This document shows positions 49,996-61,715 of a DNA stretch of 64,000 nucleotides, in pieces. The translations under genes and the position numbers were made by a program. Origin of the DNA: Glossina fuscipes (taxonomy: Eukaryota; Arthropoda; Insecta; Diptera; Glossinidae); NCBI RefSeq assembly GCF_014805625.2, contig NW_023998440.1, positions 1,169,762 through 1,233,761 of the forward strand, read 5' to 3'. Numbering within the stretch: position 1 is the first letter of the stretch; every line of letters begins with the position of its first letter. The notes beneath the pieces are model-generated. The model did no database searches. It worked only from the letters and a program-made list of their open reading frames with translations, and was not told where the DNA came from.

Positions 49996-50254
49996 AAATG
50001 CTTCATAGGCTAATCACCCAAGACAACTTACACTTTCGTGGTTTGCGTCTTTGTTAAAAATAATTGCATTTCTTTTCTTTATGTTTCGCCTTATAAATTA
50101 AAAAAGTAGAAAAATGATTATACGGTTTATTATAAAAAGTGAAAATATGCTTGCAAAAGCAACCAAACATCATAAAAAATTTCAAATAAAAAGATTGTAT
50201 TTTATGGCTTCATAAGAAGCCGAATACAAGACTAGAACTGTAAAGGATTGTTAT

Positions 50255-50590
50255 AGTGTTTTTCTATATAATGCCTTATTTTGAAAAGTGGTTGAAAAAG
50301 TGGTTAAAAAAGTGGATCGATCCCAATCATTTTCACTACCGTTTGTCTTAGGGTCAAAGCACTTCAACTGATCAAATTTCATCAGAAAATCTCAAAAATT
50401 GCGACCTGTAGGTTCAACACTTAACAGCTTATATCGATTCAGAAAATGATGATGATGATGAATTCAGAAATAATCCTGAATCGATTGCCACAACAGAGAG
50501 TTTGTGTATTTTAAGCTTTTTCAGTTGTTATGTACGTCCGCATAAATATACAATACACTGTACCTCAAGTGATAATAATATCCATAATCA
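50255..50590 (+). repeat. Dispersed repeat B, 3' half
   Basis: CTATATAATGCCTTATTTTGAAAAG, CGATCCCAATCATTTTCA, CTTAGGGTCAAAGCACTTC, AAATTTCATCAGAAAATCTC, CGACCTGTAGGTTCAACAC and GTTATGTACGTCCGCATAAATATAC follow the order of the 14.5 kb copy. A small (GAT)n run at 50447-50461 lies inside. Confidence 0.65.
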
Positions 50591-51600
50591 CAAGAAAATT
50601 CCATTCATTGCACCCCTCCCGATACTTGAAGCATTTGATTAGTTGCAAAAAATTTCAAGGAGAAGTTCCACAAAAGCAAAAAGAAAAGCAAAGAGATGAG
50701 CCGACATGAGGACAACCCCACCGTTCTAGCAGAAGAAAAAATATGGGCTACGTACGATGAGCCATTGGCTATATGACACATTAGGTGAATTATCGCGAGG
50801 TCGCTAAATAACCATCTGTCAATCACCACCCGGCCAAAGAATTTAGTTAATGCTGTAGTAGACCGAAGAAAAATATATGGCATTAAAGTTGCATCAATTG
50901 GGCAACGTTACTCCTCTCAAGCCATATTGTAGCGCCTGTGAGAGGTGGCTGCCCATGCATAGCTAAAATCGTGACGTTTGTCAATTCAGCTTTAAGATGC
51001 TACATCTGGCAATATGAGTTTGAACAAGCCTATAAGGATTCGTAGGGTTGTGAAACAATGCCCTGAGGCCCCCTCTCAAGCGCAACAGAACGTTACTCTG
51101 AATATTTCCAAGCGAAAAAAGACGAGCTCTGCTCTAGTCAACCGATCGTTAATAAAGTCAACGAAATCCTTCGAGGGAATGAAACCGGAAAATACATTCT
51201 ATCTTAAGATTTTCCTTTAAAGCTAAGGATCAATCAAAAAGCAGTTTTTCTCAATCGTTTGCAAACGGTTGGATACAAGAAGAAGTTCAATGGTAGCATA
51301 AAACGTACATTAGCTATGAAGAATTTAATGAACTGAATTTAAATTCACCAAGTGGCGCTGAAAAAACTCGATCGAATCACTTTTATGGAGAGAGAATAAG
51401 GGAAGCATGCACGTAGGGCAGCGAAGCCTGAACTAACGCCGCTTACATTAACAACTCTTGCGATCAAAACGTGTAAAGCCGCCATCCTTCGTTAGGACAA
51501 TGCCAGAACAGGTGCGTCTTTAATGAGGGCTTCAAATTCAGAATGCATGGCTTGGAAAGTTTTGACGCATCTGCTTACCGGGTAATTGTTAGCTTTAATT
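50591..51600. other. Less AT-rich block, unrecognised
   Basis: The composition differs from the flanks from about 50600 to 51560. A basic 68-codon frame on the plus strand (51014-51220; RIRRVVKQ, ISKRKKTSSALVNRSLIKS) and a 92-codon hydrophobic frame on the minus strand (50883-50605) are present, but no domain or splice structure can be named. It may be a decayed transposon body. Confidence 0.25.
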
Positions 51601-52559
51601 GCTCCGCCGTTAATTGTTTTGTCACTTTCATAACACTCTTCATGGTGTAAGGTTAACCTCAAAAGAGTCTTTTGAAATTTGGGACTAATTTAGTTTTTCG
51701 ACGAGCAGTTCACTAGAAGAATCACAAAAGATTGACGATTAAAATGGCGTTCACTATGTTTAATATTTTTCATCTAGAATACACGAAAAGTTTGTGTGAA
51801 TTTTGGTAAAAATTAATGCTACGATCGTTTTCCTTATATATGTATATACTGCGTGTGTGTATATATTGTATATATTCATATTAATTTTAGACTCCCGAGC
51901 AATTGGGAATGAAATGTTATTTAGTTTGTAAAATCTTCAAATATTCTTCAGCCTTCCCGTTAGATTTCCCAACAGCTTAGGTTACCAAGTGTACCAAGTA
52001 TGTCATCTCGTAGAATCTCCAAACATACTTTAAAAATTTGATAGAGGCGTACTTTGTGAAGTAAAATTAACAGATTCGTACAGAGTTTTCGTACCAGGTT
52101 TGTTTAGTTGGACTAGTTACACCCAATTCAAAAATAACTTAAAAAAAACTCTCTTGCAAATGCACTTCAGTTTGCGTGCAGTTAACTATTGGCAGTTAAT
52201 GAAGCACCATTTTTTGCTAAGCTCTCTTTTATAAGATAAGAACTTAGGCAAACTGTTAAGAAGTTTTTTCCAAGCAAAAAACATACCCTGAGTGTGCTAT
52301 TATTGGGCTCATAATCGAAGAAATACGAGAAACGTAGTTCGAGTAGCAGCAGCATAGCGCATAAGTGCGCTAATACTTCTCTTAGCTCGACGCAAACGTT
52401 CATTTCAGATAATGAAACCCGTCGCAGTCGGGCATAGAATGTTATTTTAAGTTAGATGCACAAATCAAGTGCGAAAATGGAGATAGCTCGCCCGCAAGGT
52501 ATTACCAAACTATTGAGTTCTTTCGAAATTCATGCTAAACTGAAAGACGATTTTTTTGT
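51601..52559. other. No recognised gene
   Basis: AT-rich sequence; the minus-strand frame at 52403-52182 has no recognisable domain. Confidence 0.4.
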
Positions 52560-52800
52560 AGTGGTCAGATATATTATCATGAAATGTCTATTTCGATAAA
52601 TATAAGCTTTCAGCAATCTTACGAACTGTCTTCATTTTGCTTTTACTAGCTTCAACTGAACTTCTATATATTGGTATATCGTCAATATCAAAATTGTCGG
52701 AACGATATTTTGTAAACCAGTTGTGGCAGTCGTGTTCTGTCGGTACATCTTTTTCACACACATTCATTAATTTTTTCCGTGCCTGCGTACAATTTTTAAG
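52560..52800 (-). pseudogene. Mariner-like transposase N-terminal domain, relic
   Basis: A continuous 70-codon frame on the minus strand from 52800 reads ARKKLMNVCEKDVPTEHDC, HNWFTKYRSDNFDIDD and KMKTVRKIAESLYLSK. This matches the first helix-turn-helix of mariner/SETMAR transposases (AARxICxVYGEDxLxxRxCQxWFxKFRxGDFDxxDxPRSGRP) and the start of the second helix-turn-helix (TVRxIAExLxxS). A stop follows, and then a possible continuation (TFHDNI). The catalytic DDD part is absent downstream. It is distinct in sequence from the relic at the left edge. Confidence 0.7.
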
Positions 52801-53932
52801 TTGTCAATAGAAAAATATTAAATAAATATGCCGGATGTTGCCGGGTCGACTTTCCATAGCTAATAAGACGGAGTGCACAAGCTACTCCGCAGAATCAATT
52901 AAATCTTTGCAAAGACAAGTCTTGTTACATCAGTTGTTAAAACGTTTAAAGAAAGCCGGCTCAAGTCTCAACTTGGCTATGTTGCAAAAAATCGAAAGTA
53001 CTTCCTGAACAATCGACTAAAAACCGAATACAATCTGCTGTACGCCGGATACAATCTGCTACAAGCTTTGTTGTTGACTTTAAAAAGCGTGATGCGAAAT
53101 TAATCATAATATTCTTACTGATTTGTTGCAGTGGGGAACACATGCGATTTTTATTGCTGTAGTCTCTCAAAAATTCATTGAATTTTGTCATAAATTTTGC
53201 GAATTTAGTTGGTTACAAGAGTTATTTAATTTGTGGTTATGGTCGGCGTATTTCACGTTAATATATTTTTTCGAAACTCCTACATCAATTTTGTCGGAGG
53301 ATATCAGAGAGAGAAGCAAAGCTACAATTTTTTGAAACATATTTTGCATAATCTGACAACAATTTCAGTAAATATTTATCGGGCGTACTTTTATAAATTA
53401 ATTATTAGTTGTTGTTGTGCTTATATTGCAGATATATTAATGAAAACTAAATTGGTTCAGTACATTGTGAATAATAATTAAATTGATATTTAGAGAGATA
53501 CTTATCTTCTCTTGATGGGATCTTAAATTATTTATGGTGATATCTATCTATCCATTTGTACGAGGATAAAAAAATTATGCAGAGTTTTGGTCGAATTATT
53601 ACCAACTAGGCAAGTTATATTAATTCTGCAAGAGCTTATGTATGTTTCAAAAGGAAGGTCTAAAGATTTATAAGTCTATTCGTAATCTCAATCAAGCACA
53701 TTTGATTCACTTAGTACATAGTAAAATAATAAATATTAAAGTTTCTTTGAAGAAGGCCACACAATCAGGCAGACGATCATTTCTTAGATACCTTTCTTAG
53801 ATGCCTTTATACTGTTCACAATTGCAGGCATTTTCAGTGACCAAGTTTCAGAAGGTTAACGTATTTAAAGATTTAAATTTAAAAGATTCAAAAGTGGAGT
53901 GAGTCTCTCTTCCATTAAACATTGGCAATAAT
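52801..53932. other. No confident gene; open frames near 53.12-53.48 kb
   Basis: After an acceptor-like TTTGTTGCAG at about 53129 the plus frame reads WGTHAIFIAVVSQKFIEF and stays open for about 65 codons. A second frame (53233-53481) ends in KTKLVQYIVNNN. Neither resembles a family I know, and the AT-rich composition makes chance likely. A 15-nt sequence containing ATACAATCTGCT occurs twice at 53025-53063. Confidence 0.3.
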
Positions 53933-53942
53933 GGGGGGGGGG
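53933..53942. repeat. Poly-G tract (10 G)
   Basis: An unusually long G homopolymer for this AT-rich DNA; its length may be an assembly uncertainty. Confidence 0.9.
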
Positions 53943-55304
53943 AGACTGTGGGCTCACTTTACTTTTGACATTGAAATTCCTATCTATTTTTGGGTAAGCT
54001 TTTATTGCACAGACAGATTCAAATAGAGATGCCTTCACCGGTATATACTACATCAACAAAAATATATTATATGTATGCACCAATTTAAGTGAATATTTGA
54101 CTCATTTATTGTCCCGAAGTAAACTGAATACTTGTAAGATGTATAACATTGATTGTAAATGCAACCGTGTAGTGGATTGTTAACATCAATGACTATTATT
54201 GGCGGTCGTCAAGAACAAAGTCGACAAGTTGGTATGCCTGAAGAAAACGTGTAGGCCTAGGAGAAGTAGGAGAAGAAAAGCGATCGCAAGTTTCAAAGTG
54301 ACTGTCTGTGGGATAAGAATTGACATCGTACCCTCTCCACATAGCTGTGGAATTATTTTTCTTCTCAATGACTCTTTGGTTTTTTTCCACACACAATCTT
54401 TTTGTTACGCAAAAGCGTACGGTATCAGACATCTTGACAAGTTCCATTGCATCGGTTTACAGAACACGTAACGAAAACGTTGCAAAAGGCTTAACAAAAC
54501 TAACATACCCCTCTCTTGTGGGTGTATGAGTAATTAGAATTACAAGTATGTAGATATAAAGTTTCAAACAAGTAACATAAATATGATATGATTACAATTT
54601 TAAATTTGCTGCCAGTAGTAAGAAACACTTAAAAACTACAAAAAGAAAAAAAAAAAAAAATGAGAAAAAGTGAATAATAAATTAAAGAAAATTAATGTTT
54701 TATGGCTCGATGTGTGCATGTACGTACGTACATGCAATGAGATATAGACACTTATGCTTATACATATCTAAACAAATAAGTTTTAGGTGTGGATTACAAA
54801 ATTTGTGATCTAGTTTAGTATATGTTATTATAAAACGAAAGAAACGAATAGAAACACTTGTATGCATGGATAAAGATTTGCAATTAAATATTTTTATGTC
54901 TCAAAAATGCACTCTGGAGACGGAGAGACCGACACCACCAGCTAGCTACTCGAAATGATTGTTTATGCAGTTGAAAAACAAACTCCGTATATCCAAATAA
55001 GTATGAATGGTAGGATAGATACTTGGACTATTTCTGTGCCGGTATGAACTTCGCATGTGTCGTAGACACATGTATGAAACAAGTTTTTTGTGAATGTTTT
55101 TTTTTTCATTATTTCTGCTGCTGCCAACGTTTTGTGTTACAAATTAAAGCTTCATGGTCAGTAATTGAAAATATTCGTCATGCTATTAAGGTGGGCTGCA
55201 ACATATTTATTAAACGCCAAGAGTTAAAGTTTAAGTTATAAAAAAAGCCAGCAAAACAACAACAACAACAATAAGAAACATGAAATAAGGTGCGGGTTGT
55301 GGGA
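53943..55304. other. No recognised gene
   Basis: AT-rich sequence up to the gap. Opposing frames at 54186-54529 overlap on both strands and carry no domain. A palindromic TACGTACGTA occurs at 54720-54729. Confidence 0.4.
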
Positions 55305-55404
55305 NNNNNNNNNNNNNNNNNNNNNNNNNNNNNNNNNNNNNNNNNNNNNNNNNNNNNNNNNNNNNNNNNNNNNNNNNNNNNNNNNNNNNNNNNNNNNNNN
55401 NNNN
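55305..55404. other. Assembly gap (100 N)
   Basis: Exactly 100 N, the usual placeholder for a gap of unknown size. GGTGCG occurs just before the gap (in GGTGCGGGTTG) and immediately after it. Confidence 0.98.
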
Positions 55405-56729
55405 GGTGCGTATGTTAAAGAATAAAAGAGTTATAGTCGCCTTAAAGGGAACCTTAAGTACGTCACTTTCATAATTGTCGGCGTGGTTTTAGGTCAGTCC
55501 ATACTATTTTTTCATTCATTAATGAAAAATTTGAGAACTTTCGTAGATTAGAAATTGTACTCTCGATGGTTATTCCTAATTAAATATGTAGAAAAATATA
55601 TAAAAAGTTGGAACAAGATCTTATCTCCAACTTTGTAAGCAATTTCCTGCGTCTTCATAGCAAGACTTGATTTAAGTTTTTGAGTTTGTTACAATGCCAG
55701 ACTACATATATCTAGACGTTTTAGGTGTCTACATTTGCTGTGAACGCTTAATCGTACAGTGTCTTATGAAAATTTACATTCTACACTCCGACTATCAGAA
55801 GGGAGATACTTGCATGGATGTGTCCCTTCTTTTTTGCAGATCATTTGGGGTAAACCATAGCCACCTCGAAATTCTTGAAGTTAACCAGAATACAATTAAA
55901 AACAGGTTTTCATTGGTCGTTCGGATGTCTGCCATTATAGCTATACGTATTAGCAGTAAAAGTATGGAAAAGACGGTCCTATTGTGTGCCATACTTGCAT
56001 AATTTCAGAATATATATAAGCCGTATTGATCGACTTGTATAAATTAAATTAGATTACAGATAACACATAACAAAAAGTATAAAGAAACAAAGTGAAGGGA
56101 TAAATGGACCTAAGAATTGCTGTTATCCGAAAAGTTATTTAACTAATTTTGCATTTTTAAGCAACATAAAGTATATATTAAGTGCTTTGATGGAGGAAGT
56201 ACCGTCAGCAGGTGGCTACAGGATGAACTGAGATTAGGGAAGTTTAAACTAGTCGAGAGTAACTTTTAGAAATCTTAAGTGTTGTTAGCTGAAACTAGAC
56301 AAGTTTACAAGCAGATGAAGCTAGAGATGTTATCATAAATAACCTAAAACATATTTGTGTACTCTCGGAGAATTTTATACCTTATCAAGTTTTGATACAG
56401 AGAGTCTCCTGCGGTAAAGAGCGAACCAATCGACGAACAGGAAAAAAACTGATTAGAAGAACGCGAATGTTATAAGGTAAGAAGAAGAGATCTAGACAAA
56501 TTTCTTCTCCTTTTCATACGAGCAACGAATACGAGGAGATGTTTGCCTGTATGTGTAATACGGTGACTGTCAGAAAGAAGTAAGGAACGAGAAAGACACG
56601 GAGAACGGCCAACGCCTAGCGAGTGCTTCACCAGTCGGCCTTTGTCCAATGAGCAGTTGCCATACCTACGATCAAGTAAACTCTCCCGCAATTCCGTTTG
56701 ATTAAGCAGAAACACACTTGAAGCAAAGG

Positions 56730-56733
<4 letters not shown>
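55405..56733. other. No recognised gene
   Basis: A 102-codon frame (55694-56002, plus) has no domain. The stretch 56470-56715 is less AT-rich and open on the minus strand (81 codons, Arg/Ser/Leu-rich), but nothing identifies it. Confidence 0.35.

Positions 56734-56762
<29 letters not shown>
56734..56762. repeat. (AT)14 microsatellite
   Basis: Perfect dinucleotide run. Confidence 0.95.
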
Positions 56763-56765
<3 letters not shown>

Positions 56766-56841
56766 TTTGTTTATAGTATTGTTTTTAATAACTTAGTCAG
56801 AGAAGTCAGTGCTAAGACGAAAGTCATAAAGCACTCTCTAA

Positions 56842-57201
56842 ATGCTTTCGGCTGTAGTGGAAATTCTACCGCATTTGAGAGGCCATCAAGAAGCCATTTT
56901 AATGCAAGTTCAAGACAAAGGCAAACAAAAGCGTCACAGCACACAAGCTATTGGAACTAAGAAGAAGCGATATACAGTTTGTCACGGGGATCTACATGGA
57001 TCAAAATTCCCTCAGACGGCACCTGCAAGAAACATGGGATATGAATTCATGCAGATCTTTCCACTAGACGCCAAAGTGTTTGGCGAGCGCAAGAAGATGG
57101 CGGGATCCATAGGAACTCTGAACCTGGAAGAATGGGGACATGACCGAGCCAGATCAGATTGCTTATATACTTCATTATTAGTACAATATAATGTTAATTA
57201 A
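56842..57201 (+). CDS. Hypothetical 119-codon open frame, unrecognised
   Basis: One ATG-to-stop frame with a base composition clearly richer in G+C than the flanks (motifs HLRGHQEAILMQVQDKGKQK, YTVCHGDLHGSKFPQTAP, FGERKKMAGSIGTLNLEEWG). It has no signal peptide or membrane segment and matches no family I know. It ends just before a strongly AT-rich stretch. The minus strand also gives a protein-like reading (LKWLLDGLSNAVEFPLQP), so the block may be a fragment of an old mobile element or retrogene read on the wrong strand. Function unknown. Confidence 0.25.
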   Translation: MLSAVVEILPHLRGHQEAILMQVQDKGKQKRHSTQAIGTKKKRYTVCHGDLHGSKFPQTAPARNMGYEFMQIFPLDAKVFGERKKMAGSIGTLNLEEWGHDRARSDCLYTSLLVQYNVN

Positions 57202-57687
57202 TTATATTTTTTGAAAATCTATTAGTCAGATAATGAAAAACATATTAAAAATGTTTTAAATATAAAATGCATCTTTTATTATTTAAATTGTAAAATGTAG
57301 AAACTTTTATTATAATCAATATCAAAAATATATGTAGGCACGTGTATAGTTTTTGGTTTATACGCTGCTATTTTTTTACTTATACTCTTCTTAGCACTCT
57401 TCAACAAATTCTTCTATACGCATTTGTGACTTCAATAGAAGTTCTACGATCTTGAGTGTGTACATCAATCGGAATGGGGGAAGAACTTCATCAGATTTTT
57501 ATTTTTGTATTTTACAAATTTCGTTCGTCTAAATCTCACAAACGGTATGAGAAAATTAACGTATACTCATCCTTAAAGTACCAACGAGCATTAAAATGCA
57601 AATTTTTTTACTTACACTTTTAAGTAAGTAGAGTAAGAGAGTATGGTAAATAGAAAAATTTACTTCAATCTTTCTTTTTTTTCTGGT
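57202..57687. other. No feature seen
   Basis: Very AT-rich sequence without gene or defined repeat. Confidence 0.45.
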
Positions 57688-57713
57688 TTTTATTTATTTA
57701 TTTATTTATTTTT
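57688..57713. repeat. (TTTA)n microsatellite
   Basis: About six TTTA units followed by T. Confidence 0.85.
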
Positions 57714-60700
57714 TTACATATTCCGGCTCGTTAAACATACGTTGATTCAATCGTTGGCAAATGGTTTGTAATGAAAATAAAATAAATGAAAATTTATTAT
57801 AAATGATTGCTATACACGCTTTTTTGTTTCGAGTATGGGTTACTTGTGCAGCAGTTATGCCGGTATGCTAATCTACACGTTTGTAGTAGGGTGGAGTTGT
57901 GTTTTTAGATTATTTTCTATTTTTAATTTTAACATTTATTTTAACTATAAAACATGATCATATGCTAACGATTTAAGTTCATTTGTCATTTAGGGTAACA
58001 CATGCTATAATAATTTTGTGGTCATGAAAAGTGAAACAAAAAAAAAAAAAAAATTAAATTAAACATAAATTTTAGGCAATCAATGGTACTAATGCTGTTG
58101 TGTTTCCATTTTTGCTTTTATATGTATACATATATTTATTTTCTTTTATTAAAATTTATTTATTTATTATTTAATAGGAAAAACAAAAAAAAAGGAAAAC
58201 TATATATTCAGGCTAATTTTTTATAATCACTTATCAACTACACCTGCTTCCCCATTATAATTTATTTCAAAGAAGGCTGGACGTTTGTTTAATATGTTAG
58301 TATGTGTATTGTGTGTTCGCTCGTGCACACGTAGAGAGCCATTAAAGCTCGTTGCTCTTTCAGTAACTAAGCTTAAATAGAAGATTTTCTTCTTTTTTTT
58401 TTTGAATTCTACCAACGCCTTCGCTTCCTCTATAATGACATAGTAGCCTTAGTGAAGTCATTTGCAAATAGATATGGGAAGGTATCCTATTCACTAGAAA
58501 TAGCTGAAAGTCAAATACTCTCTGTAAATTTTGCACAGTAAGGAACAAATTTTCTCCTCCCATGAATATTTCGTTCACGTTGCAACGCTTTTGAAATTTG
58601 TGATTAGCCGCTATCAGACACGTACGGAGCTGTTAGAGGACACGATGTAAATCTGGGCAATAAAGGCAAGTTTAATTGACGTTGTAATTTACTTAGACTA
58701 TTTCTTGTGCAATTTTCAATGTAATCGGTCATATTATATTTAGAAGACGGCGACTTTTTTGACTCCTAGGAAAGATAATCGACAGCCTAGCTTCCGACTA
58801 AACCCAGACACGTTTGTGCTCGTGGATGAATCGCACAAGAGATTCAGAATAGACGGTCTGTTATTGTCGATTGTACGTAAATTCATTACCAAACTTCAAT
58901 AATCAGTAACCTTATACTATGGACTTAATACCAAAAATGCTTACAGTACTTATTCTCATCTATACTGCTATACCAAATTGAGAGACGATTTTGATCCAAG
59001 CAGCACTTTATTCTTATTTTTCATAAAGATACATAATTTATGAGCACTGGAGAAAAGTATCTCCATTGGCTTAACATCAAAATTTGCAATAGCGTAAACA
59101 AATTTAGTCTTTCGTGAACACTAGATTGCCGAAACAAGTCAATTGACATCACTTATGATTTTATTGTTATATATTTGAAAAAAACCAAACAAATTTTTTT
59201 TAAAGTCTTAGCGTTTCTTGCAGCTTGTAGTGTTTCTCAAAATTATGAAGCCTACGTAAATATTAATTCCTTCCCCTTTCCTACCCTTAATTATCAAAGT
59301 CTATATATATACACCTATTTTCACAAATTTCAAAATGATGAAGAATTTTCAGCGCAAAGAACTGTTGATGGGAAATTATTTTAAACATTGAAAGGTGGTA
59401 GCAGTGCTGGTGATAGGCTTTCATTCTTTTTCTCCCAAAGAGACAAGTTCTGTTAGAACAAGTAGGAAGCAAGTATCTTTTAAATGATTTTCCTTATTTG
59501 ACAAAGAATGAAGCCAACGGATCGAAATTCCCTTGCGAGAATCTGTCATCTATAGAATCGTTGGGGCATGTTTAGCTTACAGATGGAATATTACCGTAGT
59601 ACTTTTTTTTACAAGCAAAAACTTTGCTCTCAAAAAAAAAAAATGTGTTTGGTTGGAATATTAAGAATACTAAATAGAGAAGAAATACCTGATATTGCAA
59701 AACCCAAGAATCACACGGTGTTCCACATAATTTTACAAAGCCGAAAGACTGGAGTCTCGTAAAAGTGAACTCAATAAAAAAGTTCCATTATTTGAAGGAA
59801 GAAAAAATATGTCCCGGAAGATATGAACTTTTCATAATAATGCTATGACATACTTGATCAACCAGCGCGAAAATTTAATATTAAAGCAGGTTGTTGTAGG
59901 TGATAAACTGCGACATTTATTTGTCCGTGACTACACATCGCTTCAGATTATTTTCCAAAGCATTAAATATCCAGAGAATAGCAGGAAAAAATTTTGCTAC
60001 TTTTAATTATCTAATGTCACTCAGTAAATGCAAGGAGAAGATGCTATCTGACAGCTGAGCTATATAAGCGAAATAGTTTCTAGGAAAAAGAAATCGATGA
60101 AAGAGATTTACTCTTTTTGTCCGAAAATGTGGTTCACATATCACGGTAAAAGTCTAACCAATATAAGCACTTTAATTATGTTTTTTAGTTTTATTTTTTT
60201 TATTTCATAATGAACATTATCTATGCATCTTATCAGAGTCATTGCAGACCATTTTAAATTTGCCCTTAATTACATGACATTGTGAAGAATAGAATTCGGA
60301 GGGAGGGTTTTGTTTGCCACTTTAGGTGAGTAGATGCTCACCATTCTAATGAGAGGGCTGACTAGTCCTTTCCAGAAGAAGTATTACATAGAATCAAAGT
60401 AAATTAAAGATTTAAAACCTCACCCATTAAGTCTAATGAACATATTGTCATAGGAAGGAAGACTGGCAAATGGCGAAAACAATTGAGCAAAAAAAAAGTA
60501 AGGCAACCTTGGTTGTCTTTATCATAGACAAATTTCTATCACTGTGATATCAATGTTCAAGAGAAAACTTGAATCAAATAAATATATGTTTATGGAATAA
60601 ACGGGATTCCGCAAAACGTGCTGTGAGTAAATTATCTGAGCAATCTAGTACAGATGCAATGATCACCGATCTTAGGCTGAACAAAGTAAAGCACTGAATG

Positions 60701-60853
60701 GAATGCCTGCTGTAGTGGTGTACGAGTATTCCAGTAATAATAAGCAAACCAATCAATGCGTATTGTGCACGTAAATAATAACAAAGCACAAAGTGCTTTT
60801 GAAGACATTAGATATATAATTTCTTTTGGTTTTCTGGTACAAGTCGCTCTTCG
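57714..60853. other. No recognised gene
   Basis: AT-rich sequence with poly-A/poly-T runs (58038-58054, 58391-58402, 59632-59643). At 59118-59130 CACTAGATTGCCG resembles the ends of the piggyBac-like element but has no TTAA or partner. Confidence 0.45.
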
Positions 60854-60870
60854 TCTCTCTCTCTCTCTCT
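60854..60870. repeat. (TC)8 microsatellite
   Basis: Perfect dinucleotide run. Confidence 0.9.
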
Positions 60871-61493
60871 GAGTGTGTATTGGTTGGCAATTTAGGCGAT
60901 AAGATTAAAATTTCGAAAAGAGTACACGCAGTACTGGTCACTGCCACTGCAATCATTGTGTTCAACATCACATAAACACGTTCCTCTAAATTGTATTTGC
61001 AGTAAGGCATTCATCTGCTGCAGTTATTCTGTTCAACCCTTAATTGTTCTTAAATGTTTACGCAGGCCACATATGGGCCAATCCCTTGAGCTTTAAACAG
61101 TAAACTGCAGAACGGCATTGCGTTATGCGAGCAGTACGATAAAATGACGTAATAACTACGTCCTAGTACATAATATTATATGGTTAATAGTATTAAAACA
61201 AAGGGATTTTTAAAATTTTCCAAAATTCAAGTCTTCTTCCATAAAGTGCAATTGTAAATCATAATTTCGGATAGGAAAATATGTGATAAAAAATGTTTGA
61301 TGTTATCGAAATTGTTATTTATTCGCTTGGTTTTTGCATTAGTTGGCTTCCCTCGCTTTCATTTAACATGCTGATGCGTACGTACACTTACTGGAGAATC
61401 TTCATTTTCTTTTAGCAAATCTTTTTTCATTTCTTTATTTGTTGGTGCCCAACGTAAACTAAATAATATCAACAACAACTGCCACATCAAGCT
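60871..61493. other. No feature seen
   Basis: AT-rich sequence without a recognised gene or repeat. Confidence 0.45.
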
Positions 61494-61715
61494 ATGCTTA
61501 GTTTATTGCTGCTGTTGTTTTCAAATGTTATTTGCTGCGAGTGTTGGTCTTCTCGGCTTTATAAAATAAAGCCTCTTAACACAACACTCCGTCAACAAAC
61601 AGCAGCCAGAACAACAACGGCAGACACAAACAACATCATAGCAACAAGAGTAACAGCGGAAGCTACACATCAGCCGAAACTAAGCTTAATGCATTCGTTT
61701 CTGTCCATGTTCTGA
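61494..61715 (+). CDS. Hypothetical short frame with signal-like N-terminus
   Basis: 73 codons from ATG. The first 15 residues (MLSLLLLLFSNVICC) form a hydrophobic core like a signal peptide, followed by a Thr/Ala/Asn-rich segment (TLRQQTAARTTTADTNN) derived from CAA/CAG/ACA-rich DNA. Fly 5' UTRs and first exons often have such CAA-rich composition, so this could be a non-coding first exon or a small secreted peptide. No homologue is recognised. Confidence 0.2.
   Translation: MLSLLLLLFSNVICCECWSSRLYKIKPLNTTLRQQTAARTTTADTNNIIATRVTAEATHQPKLSLMHSFLSMF

Noticed and set aside
59118..59130. A second piggyBac-like element end
   Set aside because: Resembles the CACTAG terminus but has no TTAA and no inverted partner.
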